From: Ahrensia sp.
Lineage (GTDB): Bacteria > Pseudomonadota > Alphaproteobacteria > Rhizobiales > Rhizobiaceae
Assembly: GCA_002698425.1 (NCBI GenBank)
Contig: NZXU01000056.1
Span: 47,948-111,947 of the forward strand
Length of the DNA stretch: 64,000 bases
Direction of reading: 5' to 3'
Shown here: piece by piece, positions 17,450-23,971 of the stretch
Position numbering within the stretch: position 1 is the first letter of the stretch
Layout of the letters: every line of letters starts with the position of its first letter
Program-made: the position numbers and the translations under genes
The notes under the pieces: generated by a model
What the model saw: the letters and a program-made list of their open reading frames with translations, nothing else
Told to the model about the DNA's origin: nothing
Databases searched by the model: none

Positions 17450-17785
17450 ATGGAAAATCTTGTCTTTGCCATTCTGATGCTTGGCTGCGACCATTCACTC
17501 GACGAGTGCGCCTATGTGCCGACGCCCGTCGAATTCTACATGTCACGGGAGGAGTGCGAGGAGATTCTTCCCCTCGCCTTTCACGAGGCCGAAACCTTCC
17601 CGGTCGCGCTTGGCGATTGCATCGCCGTACCAGGCGCGTGGACCGAAAAAGACCTTGCCTTCGAATGGTCGATCGACAGCGACGATCGCCTGAAGATCGC
17701 AGTCGTGGGTCCGGAAAACGCCGTGTTCGGCGACGTCATCGACACCGAACTCGCAGGCAAGTCCGGCCGCGTTCCCGCCGGTTGA
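17450..17785 (+). CDS. Hypothetical EcfG-controlled small protein
   Basis: A 111-residue acidic protein, not recognised. It has a short hydrophobic start (NLVFAILMLGC) and four cysteines, near positions 13, 20, 36 and 57, that could form two disulfides if it is exported. The N-terminus lacks the basic residues of a standard signal peptide. It has a proper ribosome site (AAAGGAG, 7 bp before the ATG) and a consensus EcfG promoter, which together support a real gene. It is divergent from the PRC-barrel gene and followed 98 bp later by another small stress gene. Confidence 0.78.
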   Translation: MENLVFAILMLGCDHSLDECAYVPTPVEFYMSREECEEILPLAFHEAETFPVALGDCIAVPGAWTEKDLAFEWSIDSDDRLKIAVVGPENAVFGDVIDTELAGKSGRVPAG

Positions 17786-17818
17786 TCCTTTCCGCCGGCT
17801 TATCCCATCCCAAACGCA

Positions 17819-17843
17819 GGAACCGACGCCCGATCCGGGCGTT
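17819..17843 (+). promoter_or_regulatory. EcfG promoter of the 17884 small gene
   Basis: GGAAC at 17819-17823 and CGTT at 17840-17843, spacer 16 bp. It lies in the 98-bp gap after the 17450 gene, about 40 bp before the GTG start at 17884. Confidence 0.85.
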
Positions 17844-17883
17844 GGTCACACTCAGTGACTTTAAACAGCCAGAGGAGCAAGCA

Positions 17884-18063
17884 GTGACCAGACTTTCATC
17901 AGACGAAGCACGCCAGGGCCGCCGCGGCAAACCTGTGCTCGTGGTCTTGATCGCAGGTTTGGTTCTAGCCGGCGCCCTTGCCCTCGTTCTCCACCCGTTC
18001 GAGCAGGACGCCGGCACAATCGACAACGCGACTGCAGCCACCGAAACCGCCGCCACAGGCTGA
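17884..18063 (+). CDS. Small single-span membrane protein, EcfG-controlled
   Basis: A 59-residue protein starting at GTG (MTRLSSDEARQGRRGKP). A basic N-terminal segment is followed by one membrane helix (VLVVLIAGLVLAGALALVL, residues 18-36) and an acidic, Thr/Ala-rich tail, predicting the N-terminus inside. It is easily missed because of its size and GTG start. Support comes from the ribosome site AGAGGAG 6-8 bp upstream, a perfect EcfG promoter 40 bp upstream, and a strong terminator downstream, which together define a complete transcription unit. The function is unknown. Confidence 0.75.
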   Translation: MTRLSSDEARQGRRGKPVLVVLIAGLVLAGALALVLHPFEQDAGTIDNATAATETAATG

Positions 18064-18138
18064 TTGCTTTTCGCCGGCGAAGAACGCGGTAACACAAGGT
18101 CCCGACGGGCCTGCTCCGAAAGCAACACGACTTACCTC

Positions 18139-18164
18139 GCCCGCGAGATTCCCTTCTCGCGGGC
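18139..18164 (+). terminator. Rho-independent terminator of the 17884 unit
   Basis: Stem GCCCGCGAGA with TCTCGCGGGC (10 bp), 6-base loop, followed by TTTCTTGTCT on the plus strand. It lies about 75 bp after the stop of the small gene, leaving an untranslated tail. Confidence 0.8.
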
Positions 18165-18174
18165 TTTCTTGTCT

Positions 18175-18930
18175 CTAAATGAAGGGGCGCGCGATGTCCG
18201 CCAGTCCGGTCCAGTTGGCGATCTCTCGCAACTTGTCATTGTCCTTGATCTCGAAGCCGGCATCGAGCCACGAAATCGCATCACGATCGCCAAGCTTCTT
18301 CAGGGTCTTGTTGGTATGAACCAATGACAGGCCAAGAGTGTCGGCGACATGCTGCTGAGTGAGCGGCGCGATCCGCGCCTTGCGGGGAAACAGCTCGACT
18401 GCCGCCCCGCGCTCGTAAAGGAAAGACAGAAGATAGGCCGCACGTTCCATCGCCGATCGCCGGCCGATCGACAACAAATGCTCGTCCAGCATCTGTTCTT
18501 CGCGAGCAGCCAGCCAGGTGATGTCGTATGCGAGATGCGGATGGCGCTCGAAAAGCTCGAAAAGCCGATTGCGCTCGAACACGCACAGGATCATGTCGGA
18601 CAGCGCTTCGACGGAATGCTGCATTTCCGTAAGCACGGAGCCCTGCAGACCCAGAAAATCTCCGGGCAGAACATAATTGAGGATCTGCCGCCGGCCGTCC
18701 TCGAGCATTTTATAGCGGAATCCCCAACCGGAGATCACGGTGTAGAGATGGGCGCTGTGAGTACCCTCGAGGAGGATCGTCGATCCCGCATCGCTGACGA
18801 GCTCTCCGCGTTTGAAGCCGGAGATGAATTCGAGCTCCGTCGGCTCTAACGAGCGAAAATGTCCGCTGCATGCAAGAGGACAGTCCTCGCAGGGGATGTT
18901 GCGTGTCTTTTTGGGAGGGGAAGTATCCAT
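18175..18930 (-). CDS. Crp/Fnr family transcription regulator with FNR-like cysteines
   Basis: A 251-residue regulator. A cNMP-binding-type beta roll spans about residues 30-140 and a Crp-type HTH about 170-225 (LTQQHVADTLGLSLVHTNKTLKKL). Cysteines at 14, 17, 21 and 116 echo the iron-sulfur cysteines of FNR (20, 23, 29, 122), so an oxygen- or redox-sensitive cluster is possible. The recognition helix has VHTNK where FNR has the E-x-x-S-R that reads TTGAT, so its DNA target should differ. The ATG at 18930 is chosen over GTG 18945 because GGAG lies 6 bp before it. It has an exact EcfG promoter and is divergent from the receiver gene. Confidence 0.85.
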   Translation of the reverse strand: MDTSPPKKTRNIPCEDCPLACSGHFRSLEPTELEFISGFKRGELVSDAGSTILLEGTHSAHLYTVISGWGFRYKMLEDGRRQILNYVLPGDFLGLQGSVLTEMQHSVEALSDMILCVFERNRLFELFERHPHLAYDITWLAAREEQMLDEHLLSIGRRSAMERAAYLLSFLYERGAAVELFPRKARIAPLTQQHVADTLGLSLVHTNKTLKKLGDRDAISWLDAGFEIKDNDKLREIANWTGLADIARPFI

Positions 18931-19003
18931 GGGTGCTCCGCACACTCTGCCGGTGCCGGTATGACGTTAGGTCAATGTGTCTTTTTTTAATGACTCACAC
19001 TCA

Positions 19004-19028
19004 AACGCGGGCAATAGAGTTTCGTTCC
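19004..19028 (-). promoter_or_regulatory. EcfG promoter of the Crp/Fnr gene
   Basis: Minus-strand GGAAC (19028-19024), 16 bp, CGTT (19007-19004). The start site near 18997 gives a leader of about 67 bases to the ATG at 18930. It lies within the region shared with the divergent receiver gene. Confidence 0.8.
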
Positions 19029-19051
19029 AGCACTCGCCAGGAGAATGCTTT

Positions 19052-19402
19052 TTGCTGTCCGGGAAAACGGTCCTGATCATCGAGGACACCGCGCTGATTG
19101 CGGTCGACATAGAAACGGTCCTCGATGAGCTCGGCGCGACAAATATCGTCACCGAAGGGGGCGGCGAAAGCCGATCGCTCGCGGAACGGCAATTCGATCT
19201 TGCCGTTGTCGATTTCCGCGCCGCGGCTTTGCTTGGCGGGGCGTTTCTCGCCAAGCTCGAGCGCGAAAGCGTGCCGGTCGTCTTCATGATGACCGATCCC
19301 GAAATGGGCGGTCCCGAAGGGTTTTCCGGCCGCTTCGAGGTCGTCCAGAAACCCTTCGCCTATGAAGATCTCTTCGCGGCGATCGCCCGGCTCGCGGACT
19401 GA
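19052..19402 (+). CDS. Single-domain response regulator
   Basis: A 116-residue receiver domain without an output domain. It begins TVLIIEDTALIAVDIETVL with the acidic pair, has the phosphoacceptor aspartate in FDLAVVDFRAA, and the conserved lysine in EVVQKPFAYEDL. The start is uncertain: TTG at 19052 with AGGAG 8 bp upstream gives a compact receiver, while a GTG at 18977 would add 25 unlike residues. Single-domain receivers next to EcfG loci often act as phosphate donors or sinks between HWE kinases and PhyR. The stretch FMMTDPEMGG stands where the FATGUY subgroup has F-A-T-G. It ends one base before the convergent ecfG gene. Confidence 0.82.
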   Translation: MLSGKTVLIIEDTALIAVDIETVLDELGATNIVTEGGGESRSLAERQFDLAVVDFRAAALLGGAFLAKLERESVPVVFMMTDPEMGGPEGFSGRFEVVQKPFAYEDLFAAIARLAD

Positions 19403-19963
19403 TCAGGCCGCGTTACCGACCAAAGGGCGGTTCATCACATGCGCCGCGACTCCGTCGGGGCCATATTCGCTGCTGTCGGTGATCCCCAGAAGCTCGCCGA
19501 GCCGCGTCCTTGCCCGGGAGACCCGGCTTTTCACCGTGCCGACAGCGCACCCGCAGATCTCCGCCGCTTCCTCATATGAGAGGCCCGTGGCGCCGATCAG
19601 GATGATCGCCTCGCGCTGATCGTCCGGCAGCTTTGCAAGCGCAACCTGGAAATCCTGCATGTCGAGCTTGCCCGCCTGTTCTGGATGGGTCGCCATCGCA
19701 ACGGTCAACGCGCCGTCGGCATCGGAAACCTCGCGCCCGCGTTTGCGCATCTGGCTGTAGAACTCGTTGCGCAGGATCGTGAACAACCAAGCACGCAGAT
19801 TGGTGCCCGGCTGAAACGACGCCTGCTTGTCCCATGCGCGGACCAGCGTTTCCTGGACAAGGTCATCCGCCTTGTCGGCGGTCCCGCACAGCGATAACGC
19901 GAAGGCGCGCAAATTCGGGATCGCGGCCAGAAGACCGTCCTTGAAAGAGAGCGTCTCAGTCAT
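19403..19963 (-). CDS. ecfG: General stress response sigma factor EcfG
   Basis: A 186-residue ECF sigma factor of the EcfG (ECF15) group. Region 2 is LRAFALSLCGTADKADDLVQETLVRAWDK and region 4 is LSYEEAAEICGCAVGTVKSRVSRARTRL, both typical. It directs transcription from GGAAC-N16-CGTT promoters, of which several exact copies surround it. The start at 19963 is preferred to 19972 because an AAGGA site sits about 9 bp upstream. Its start overlaps the end of nepR, coupling sigma and anti-sigma synthesis. Confidence 0.95.
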   Translation of the reverse strand: MTETLSFKDGLLAAIPNLRAFALSLCGTADKADDLVQETLVRAWDKQASFQPGTNLRAWLFTILRNEFYSQMRKRGREVSDADGALTVAMATHPEQAGKLDMQDFQVALAKLPDDQREAIILIGATGLSYEEAAEICGCAVGTVKSRVSRARTRLGELLGITDSSEYGPDGVAAHVMNRPLVGNAA

Positions 19964-20171
19964 GATCGCCATCCTTCGCCGGTTTGGTTTCCGCAGATTC
20001 GAGCTGGTTCAACAGGTCGAGGAAGCGATCGGGAACGGGCTCGTTCAGAACTTCATCGAACTGGGCGCGAAGCTTCTTGCCAATCTGCGATGCCGACAGA
20101 TCGTCGAGCTTCGGTGGTTTCTTGTCGCTGTCCGACACGGAATAACTTGCCTGATTTTGTGTTGCAGCCAT
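19956..20171 (-). CDS. nepR: Anti-sigma factor NepR
   Basis: A 71-residue NepR protein. The two conserved helices lie in IGKKLRAQFDEVLNEPVPDRFLDLLNQLE (residues 30-58), with disordered, charged flanks. It holds EcfG inactive until phosphorylated PhyR captures it. It is first in the nepR-ecfG operon and overlaps ecfG by 8 bp. A near-consensus EcfG promoter (GCAAC for GGAAC) lies about 30 bp upstream, so feedback control is likely. Confidence 0.93.
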   Translation of the reverse strand: MAATQNQASYSVSDSDKKPPKLDDLSASQIGKKLRAQFDEVLNEPVPDRFLDLLNQLESAETKPAKDGDHD

Positions 20172-20199
20172 AGACCTCTAACCTCACAATCTTAGTCCC

Positions 20200-20224
20200 A
20201 ACGCACCACGTTGAAAATGGTTGC
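20200..20224 (-). promoter_or_regulatory. Near-consensus EcfG promoter of nepR-ecfG
   Basis: Minus-strand GCAAC (20224-20220), 16 bp, CGTT (20203-20200); one mismatch to GGAAC. Divergent from the exact phyR promoter, with 8 bp between the two -35 elements. Confidence 0.7.
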
Positions 20225-20232
20225 AAAAAAAT

Positions 20233-20257
20233 GGAACTTTTCTTTTGGGCAGACGTT
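20233..20257 (+). promoter_or_regulatory. EcfG promoter of phyR
   Basis: GGAAC at 20233-20237, 16 bp, CGTT at 20254-20257; the start site would be near 20264, about 29 bp before the phyR ATG. This closes a positive feedback loop in which EcfG makes its own activator. Confidence 0.88.
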
Positions 20258-20292
20258 CCTAGATCAGCAAAGTGATAGCCAGGAGGGTTTAT

Positions 20293-21084
20293 ATGTCACT
20301 CGCAGCCGAATTATCGGGGCAAATTCCGTATCTGCGCCGCTACGCGCGATCGGTCATGGGGTCGCAGGCAAGTGCAGACAATTATGTCGCCGCGCTGCTT
20401 GAGGCACTTATATCCGATCCGACATCGCTACCGAACGATCGGGGGACCCGTACGGGACTGTATCGGATGTTCGTTTCCTTGTGGTCGTCGATCGACCTCA
20501 ACCTGCGCGACTCGCAGGCCGCCGGCATCGAACTGAGCGCGACACGCACCCTGCAGGCGATTTCGCCGCTCCCGCGGCAGGCCTTCCTCCTGGTTTTCGT
20601 CGAAGGCTTCTCCCGTGACGAAGCCGCTTATATTCTCGATGTCGACGACGACGAGCTGACGAGGCTGATCGACCAGGCGCACAGCGACATCGCTGCGCAG
20701 GTGGCGACAAAGGTTCTGATCATCGAGGACGAGCCGCTGATCGCCATGGACATCCAGTCCATGGTCGAGGACCTCGGCCATACCGTGACCGGCATCGCCC
20801 GCACGCATTCGGAAGCCATGCAAATGGTCGCTGCGGATCGTCCGGGCATTGTTCTCGCCGACATCCAACTCGCGGATGGAAGCTCGGGTTTGGACGCCGT
20901 GAACGAGATTCTTCACGAAATGACGCTTCCGGTGATCTTCATCACTGCATTTCCGGAACGGCTGCTGACAGGCGAGCGCCCGGAACCCGCATTCCTGGTG
21001 ACCAAGCCGTTTGAGCCGGCCGCCGTTTCGGCGCTGATCAGCCAAGCGCTCTTCTTCCGGGAGGATGTTAGAAACGCGGCGTAA
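20293..21084 (+). CDS. phyR: General stress response anti-anti-sigma regulator PhyR
   Basis: A 263-residue PhyR. Residues 1-130 are a sigma-factor-like domain ([21 protein letters not shown] and [25 protein letters not shown] resemble sigma regions 2 and 4). Residues 139-260 are a receiver with acidic pair E145/D146, phosphoacceptor D190 and the conserved lysine in LVTKPFEP. Phosphorylated PhyR binds NepR and frees EcfG. The start at 20293 has AGGAGG immediately upstream; the longer in-frame start at 20272 lies too close to the promoter. It is divergent from nepR-ecfG, the standard arrangement. Confidence 0.96.
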   Translation: MSLAAELSGQIPYLRRYARSVMGSQASADNYVAALLEALISDPTSLPNDRGTRTGLYRMFVSLWSSIDLNLRDSQAAGIELSATRTLQAISPLPRQAFLLVFVEGFSRDEAAYILDVDDDELTRLIDQAHSDIAAQVATKVLIIEDEPLIAMDIQSMVEDLGHTVTGIARTHSEAMQMVAADRPGIVLADIQLADGSSGLDAVNEILHEMTLPVIFITAFPERLLTGERPEPAFLVTKPFEPAAVSALISQALFFREDVRNAA

Positions 21085-21099
21085 AAAACCGCGCAACGA

Positions 21100-21124
21100 G
21101 GAACCGAAAGACCCCATGGACGTT
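21100..21124 (+). promoter_or_regulatory. EcfG promoter of the DUF1328 gene
   Basis: GGAAC at 21100-21104, 16 bp, CGTT at 21121-21124. The start site near 21131 is about 25 bp before the ATG at 21156. It begins 15 bp after the phyR stop. Confidence 0.88.
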
Positions 21125-21155
21125 ATTGATTTGTGTAGAAACAAGGAGATACGTC

Positions 21156-21320
21156 ATGCTTGGATGGGCACTTACTTTTCTCGTTGTCGCGCTTATCGCG
21201 GCCTTTCTCGGATTTGGCGGCATCGCCGGAGCGTCTGCCGGCATCGCGCAGATCCTCTTCTTCATCTTCCTGATTCTTTTCGTGGTGAGCCTCGCCGCAC
21301 GGATATTCAGGAGAGTTTAA
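21156..21320 (+). CDS. DUF1328 small membrane protein
   Basis: A 54-residue protein with two membrane helices ([19 protein letters not shown] and [19 protein letters not shown]) joined by a GIAGASAG turn, the DUF1328/YtjA family pattern. The start at 21156 follows the ribosome site AAGGAGATACGTC and removes 10 unlike residues from the longest reading. An exact EcfG promoter lies just upstream, so it is a general stress gene. Its function is unknown, though members are widely stress-induced. Confidence 0.9.
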   Translation: MLGWALTFLVVALIAAFLGFGGIAGASAGIAQILFFIFLILFVVSLAARIFRRV

Positions 21321-21378
21321 TTTATCACGCGGGCGGATCCGGGAGGATGCGCCCGCACAACCTTGTAGCGTAGGGTAA

Positions 21379-22347
21379 ATGCCCAACAGGGACATGATTT
21401 TGAAGTCGCTGGTCGGTACACCAGTGACGATTTTTTTTCAGGATCTGGACGGCAATTTTCGCTGGTTCGTCAATCCCCAGTCCGTTTGGGCGGCGGCTGA
21501 CAGAATCGGAAGCAATGAGAGCGCGCTGTTTCAGAAAGACGCCCTCGGCGAACTCGCCGCGGCGAAAAAAGAAACCGAGGCCTCGGGGAAGCCACGCAGC
21601 GTCGACGTGACTGCGGTGTCGAGCGACGAGGCCGGTCGGCCGACGCAATGGAACCTCCATCTCACCGTCAACCGGACGCGCGATCAAGAGAACGGTGTCG
21701 AAGGCTTTATCTGTTCCTGCATCGATGTGACGGAACAGAAGCAGCGAGAGCGAACGCTGAAGAACTTGCTGCGCGAGGTGTCGCACCGTTCCAAGAACAT
21801 GTTGGCGATGGTGCTGAGCCTGTCGGCGCAGACCGCACGCGTTACACCAACGAAGAACGAATATATTCGCCGTTTCACGGGACGCTTGCAATCGCTCGCC
21901 AGATCCCAGGACGTCATTACCGACAGCAATTGGCGCGGTTCCAGCATATGCGATCTGGTCCAGCGGCAGGTTCGCGATGTGGTGCCCACCGCGGAAGTGC
22001 AGATCCTGTTCGAAGGCGACAATGTCGAACTCGGCCCCAACGGCACCCTGCATGTCGGACTGGCCCTGCACGAACTCGTGACAAACGCCCTTGTACATGG
22101 CGCCCTGACGCTCGCGAACGGCAAGATCGTCATTTCCTGTCAGCGCGCATCGGCGCATGAAGACGGCGCTACGCTGACATGGACAGAGACCCCGCGCGTC
22201 CAATCCGCAGTCAGCCGCCCTAAAAGCTTTGGCCGCACAATGCTCGAACGGATCGTGCCCGCTGCCGTCAATGGCCAGGGCGCATTGGAAATTACCGACG
22301 ATGCAGTGATCTACACGCTGTCAATCGCACAGTCCGAAATCATCTGA
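21379..22347 (+). CDS. Soluble PAS-HWE sensor histidine kinase
   Basis: A 322-residue cytoplasmic kinase with no membrane helix. A PAS domain occupies about residues 10-120 (DLDGNFRWFVNPQSVW, then the C-terminal cap ICSCIDVTEQKQRERTL). The HWE kinase follows, with the H box EVSHRSKNMLAMVLSL near 135, the N box LALHELVTNALVHG near 228, and the W-T-E motif LTWTETPR near 270. Encoded 58 bp after the EcfG-driven DUF1328 gene and beside phyR, it is a strong candidate for the kinase that phosphorylates PhyR. A weak GC hairpin at 21329-21356 lies between it and DUF1328. Confidence 0.9.
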   Translation: MPNRDMILKSLVGTPVTIFFQDLDGNFRWFVNPQSVWAAADRIGSNESALFQKDALGELAAAKKETEASGKPRSVDVTAVSSDEAGRPTQWNLHLTVNRTRDQENGVEGFICSCIDVTEQKQRERTLKNLLREVSHRSKNMLAMVLSLSAQTARVTPTKNEYIRRFTGRLQSLARSQDVITDSNWRGSSICDLVQRQVRDVVPTAEVQILFEGDNVELGPNGTLHVGLALHELVTNALVHGALTLANGKIVISCQRASAHEDGATLTWTETPRVQSAVSRPKSFGRTMLERIVPAAVNGQGALEITDDAVIYTLSIAQSEII

Positions 22348-22358
22348 AGTTACCACCC

Positions 22359-22471
22359 CGATAAAGCAAGAGAGAACCGGTGGGGGAAACCGGTTCTCTC
22401 CAAATGACGGCGCGTTCGGGGGGAGGAGGGAAGTGCGCCGCTATTTTCAATCTCGTCTTGGCGAGTTGCGA
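22359..22471 (-). ncRNA. Candidate EcfG-dependent small RNA with C-rich loop
   Basis: About 113 bases with no credible reading frame, bounded on the minus strand by an exact EcfG promoter (start site estimated near 22471) and a perfect 11-bp terminator hairpin (22400-22370) with a TTGCTTTATC tail. From 5' to 3' it predicts a small hairpin CUCG/CGAG (near 22465-22450), then a stem CGGCGC/GCGCCG (22440-22435 with 22413-22408) that exposes a 21-base loop containing CUUCCCUCCUCCCCCC, then the terminator. C-rich, anti-Shine-Dalgarno loops and EcfG control are features of Caulobacter GsrN and of rhizobial CCUCC-loop small RNAs. Exact ends are estimates; the structure was judged by eye. Confidence 0.68.
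22370..22400 (-). terminator. Terminator hairpin of the small RNA candidate
   Basis: GAGAGAACCGG (22370-22380) pairs perfectly with CCGGTTCTCTC (22390-22400) around a 9-base loop. The minus-strand exit has TTGCTTTATC, whereas the plus-strand exit (CAAATGACGG) has no T-run, so the hairpin best serves minus-strand transcription. It could still slow transcription coming from the kinase gene. Confidence 0.75.
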
Positions 22472-22477
22472 AAACAG

Positions 22478-22502
22478 AACGCCTGCCGAGACGATCGGTT
22501 CC
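22478..22502 (-). promoter_or_regulatory. EcfG promoter of the small RNA candidate
   Basis: Minus-strand GGAAC (22502-22498), 16 bp, CGTT (22481-22478). It points into a stretch with no open protein gene and toward the back of the convergent kinase gene, which is why a non-coding product is proposed. Confidence 0.8.
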
Positions 22503-22696
22503 CTCCCGGCCAAAAAAGATTTTTATAGCGCCGCGCCTTATTGCGCCTGCGGAAAATCGGGAACTCCAAGGCAAGCGAACTCATTCCTTTCCCTGCGAGG
22601 CTGTTGCTCGCCGGCGCCAAAGCCGTCCGGCCGCTCGATACAGACCCATGAGCATTCGAAGCGGCTGATGCTGTTCCTCGAAAAGGGAGACTGACC

Positions 22697-22888
22697 ATGC
22701 CAGACCAAAGCAACGCCGATGTCGATCTGCAGAACCGCAAGATCGAGCAGGAAGCGCGTAATGACAGCGACCTGGAATCCATCGTGCCCCCAACATCCCC
22801 GCTTGGAGGGATGACGACATGGTGGCGCGCCGGAGCTGCGGTGATTGGTCTGGTCGTGATCGTGCTCATAATCGCACAAGCGCTCTGA
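22697..22888 (+). CDS. Small C-terminal membrane-anchored protein
   Basis: A 63-residue protein with a charged, hydrophilic N-terminal half (NADVDLQNRKIEQEARNDSD) and one membrane helix at the C-terminus (AGAAVIGLVVIVLIIAQAL). It resembles the many unnamed tail-anchored proteins of rhizobial stress regions; the family is not recognised. The ribosome site AAAGGGAG lies 8 bp before the ATG and a strong terminator follows 9 bp after the stop, so it forms its own unit. A GGAAC at 22560 has no CGTT at the right distance, so EcfG control is not supported. Confidence 0.72.
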   Translation: MPDQSNADVDLQNRKIEQEARNDSDLESIVPPTSPLGGMTTWWRAGAAVIGLVVIVLIIAQAL

Positions 22889-22896
22889 GCTCATGA

Positions 22897-22924
22897 AAAA
22901 GGCCGCCCCTTCGGGCGGCCTTTT
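22897..22924. terminator. Bidirectional Rho-independent terminator
   Basis: AAAAGGCCGCCC and GGGCGGCCTTTT form a 12-bp stem around a CTTC tetraloop. It serves the small gene ending at 22888 and the convergent csbD gene ending at 22948. Confidence 0.9.
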
Positions 22925-22947
22925 ATCATCGTGCGGATCGAAAACCC

Positions 22948-23145
22948 TTACAGCGAATCGAGCCATTCATTGATGGCCTCGCGGGCTTCTTCCTTCGTTT
23001 TGCCGTAGCGATACTGGATCTTGCCGGCCAGTTCCTCGCGGTCGCCATTCACTTCGGCGACATCGTCATCCGTGAGCTTGCCCCAGGAAGCCTGGGCCTT
23101 GCCCTTGTATTCGGTCCACTTGCCTTCGATCTGGTCCCAATTCAT
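22948..23145 (-). CDS. CsbD family stress protein
   Basis: A 65-residue CsbD-like protein, with the hallmark start MNWDQIEGKWTEYKGKAQASWGKL and the D-x-x-x-GDREELAGKIQ core. CsbD proteins are abundant in stressed cells of many bacteria and are soluble; their function is unknown. The start at 23145 follows AGGAGAC. It lies 64 bp after the DUF992 gene on the same strand, separated by a hairpin, and may share that gene's EcfG-like promoter by read-through. Confidence 0.9.
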   Translation of the reverse strand: MNWDQIEGKWTEYKGKAQASWGKLTDDDVAEVNGDREELAGKIQYRYGKTKEEAREAINEWLDSL

Positions 23146-23180
23146 GTCTAGTCTCCTTCCATTGTTAAGCGGGGTGGAAA

Positions 23181-23201
23181 CCGGCGGCACCATGCCGCCG
23201 G
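23181..23201 (-). terminator. Hairpin between DUF992 and csbD genes
   Basis: CCGGCGGCA and TGCCGCCGG form a perfect 9-bp stem with a 3-base loop. On the minus strand it is followed only by TTTCC, so it is a weak terminator or an mRNA-stabilising attenuator between the two genes. Confidence 0.5.
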
Positions 23202-23209
23202 CATTCGAT

Positions 23210-23740
23210 TCACTGCGCCGCCGACCGCAGTTCGAGTTCGCTGACCGCGAGAGCGAAGTTCACGCCGGTCTGGCTGCTGACGCTCACCGGCTGCAGCGAA
23301 ATGGTCTTGTCGGATCCGCCGACCAGCGCATTGGCGCCGACACCCGCACCGGCGGTGGCCTCTGCGGACACGCCGTAATAATCGCCGGCTAATGCGCCCG
23401 GCATCATGTCGTCGACGGTCGGGGCGAAGACCGCCCATTTCATGAAGCTCACCTCGGTTTCGCCGATATCGACCCCGTATTTCGTGATCGCGCCGAAATA
23501 AGTCTCTACGGGACCTTCGGCAGGCGTGTAGGTGCAACTGACATCCTTGGTCGAACCAAACACGAAGCCCTTTCCACCCTCGACGATGCAGTCGAGAACA
23601 CCGGCCTCGGCTTTGCCGACGGTTTCGGGCCCTGCCGTGTTGTCCTGGGCGGCGTTTCCGTCCTGTGCATAGGCTGTGCCGCACATCAGGGCGGCTGCAA
23701 GCGCGACAGTGCTGGCAGTGGCGGTCCTTGCGAAATTCAT
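23210..23740 (-). CDS. DUF992 family exported protein
   Basis: A 176-residue protein with a Sec signal peptide (MNFARTATASTVALAAALMCGTAYAQ). The mature part starts after an Asn/Gln/Asp-rich linker and has the DUF992 core: GVLDCIVEGGKGFVFGSTKDVSC, YFGAITKYGVDIG, and a GDYYGVSAEATAGAGVGANALVGG stretch. Two cysteines may form a disulfide. Members are periplasmic or outer-membrane-associated with unknown function and are common in Rhizobiales. The start at 23740 has GGAGATCACG upstream. A near-consensus EcfG promoter (CGTC for CGTT) lies 35-60 bp before it. Confidence 0.88.
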   Translation of the reverse strand: MNFARTATASTVALAAALMCGTAYAQDGNAAQDNTAGPETVGKAEAGVLDCIVEGGKGFVFGSTKDVSCTYTPAEGPVETYFGAITKYGVDIGETEVSFMKWAVFAPTVDDMMPGALAGDYYGVSAEATAGAGVGANALVGGSDKTISLQPVSVSSQTGVNFALAVSELELRSAAQ

Positions 23741-23776
23741 CGTGATCTCCTTGGCATAGTTCGTTTTCTGACCGGG

Positions 23777-23801
23777 ACGCGGCAAAGCATGGGCGGTTCC
23801 C
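23777..23801 (-). promoter_or_regulatory. Near-consensus EcfG promoter of the DUF992 gene
   Basis: Minus-strand GGAAC (23801-23797), 16 bp, CGTC (23780-23777). One mismatch in the -10 element; spacing and distance to the ATG (start site near 23770) fit the other copies. Confidence 0.5.
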
Positions 23802-23971
23802 GAAACGTCTGTTTCGGGATCGTCATGCAACAGCGTCGCGTTCGGCTTGTTGTTACGATCGCGCCATGCAGCGCGCTCGCGACATCAACGCCGGGAGATG
23901 CTTTCGGTTCCTGCCAATTATTGGTGGTCGGTCGGCGAAGGCGCGCAGTTGCAGGCAGGCCCGGTTGCGAC

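Noticed and set aside
18946..18985. A possible FNR box (TGAC-GTTAG-GTCAA) upstream of the Crp/Fnr gene
   Set aside because: The half-sites are 5 bp apart; Crp/Fnr sites need 4. It was not counted with the three real boxes.
22350..22574. A 74-codon open frame on the minus strand across the small RNA candidate
   Set aside because: Its start lies upstream of the EcfG promoter, it has no ribosome site, its composition is arginine/serine-rich like other shadow frames, and it runs through the terminator hairpin.
22560..22585. GGAAC upstream of the 22697 small gene as an EcfG promoter
   Set aside because: No CGTT or close variant stands 16-17 bp downstream.
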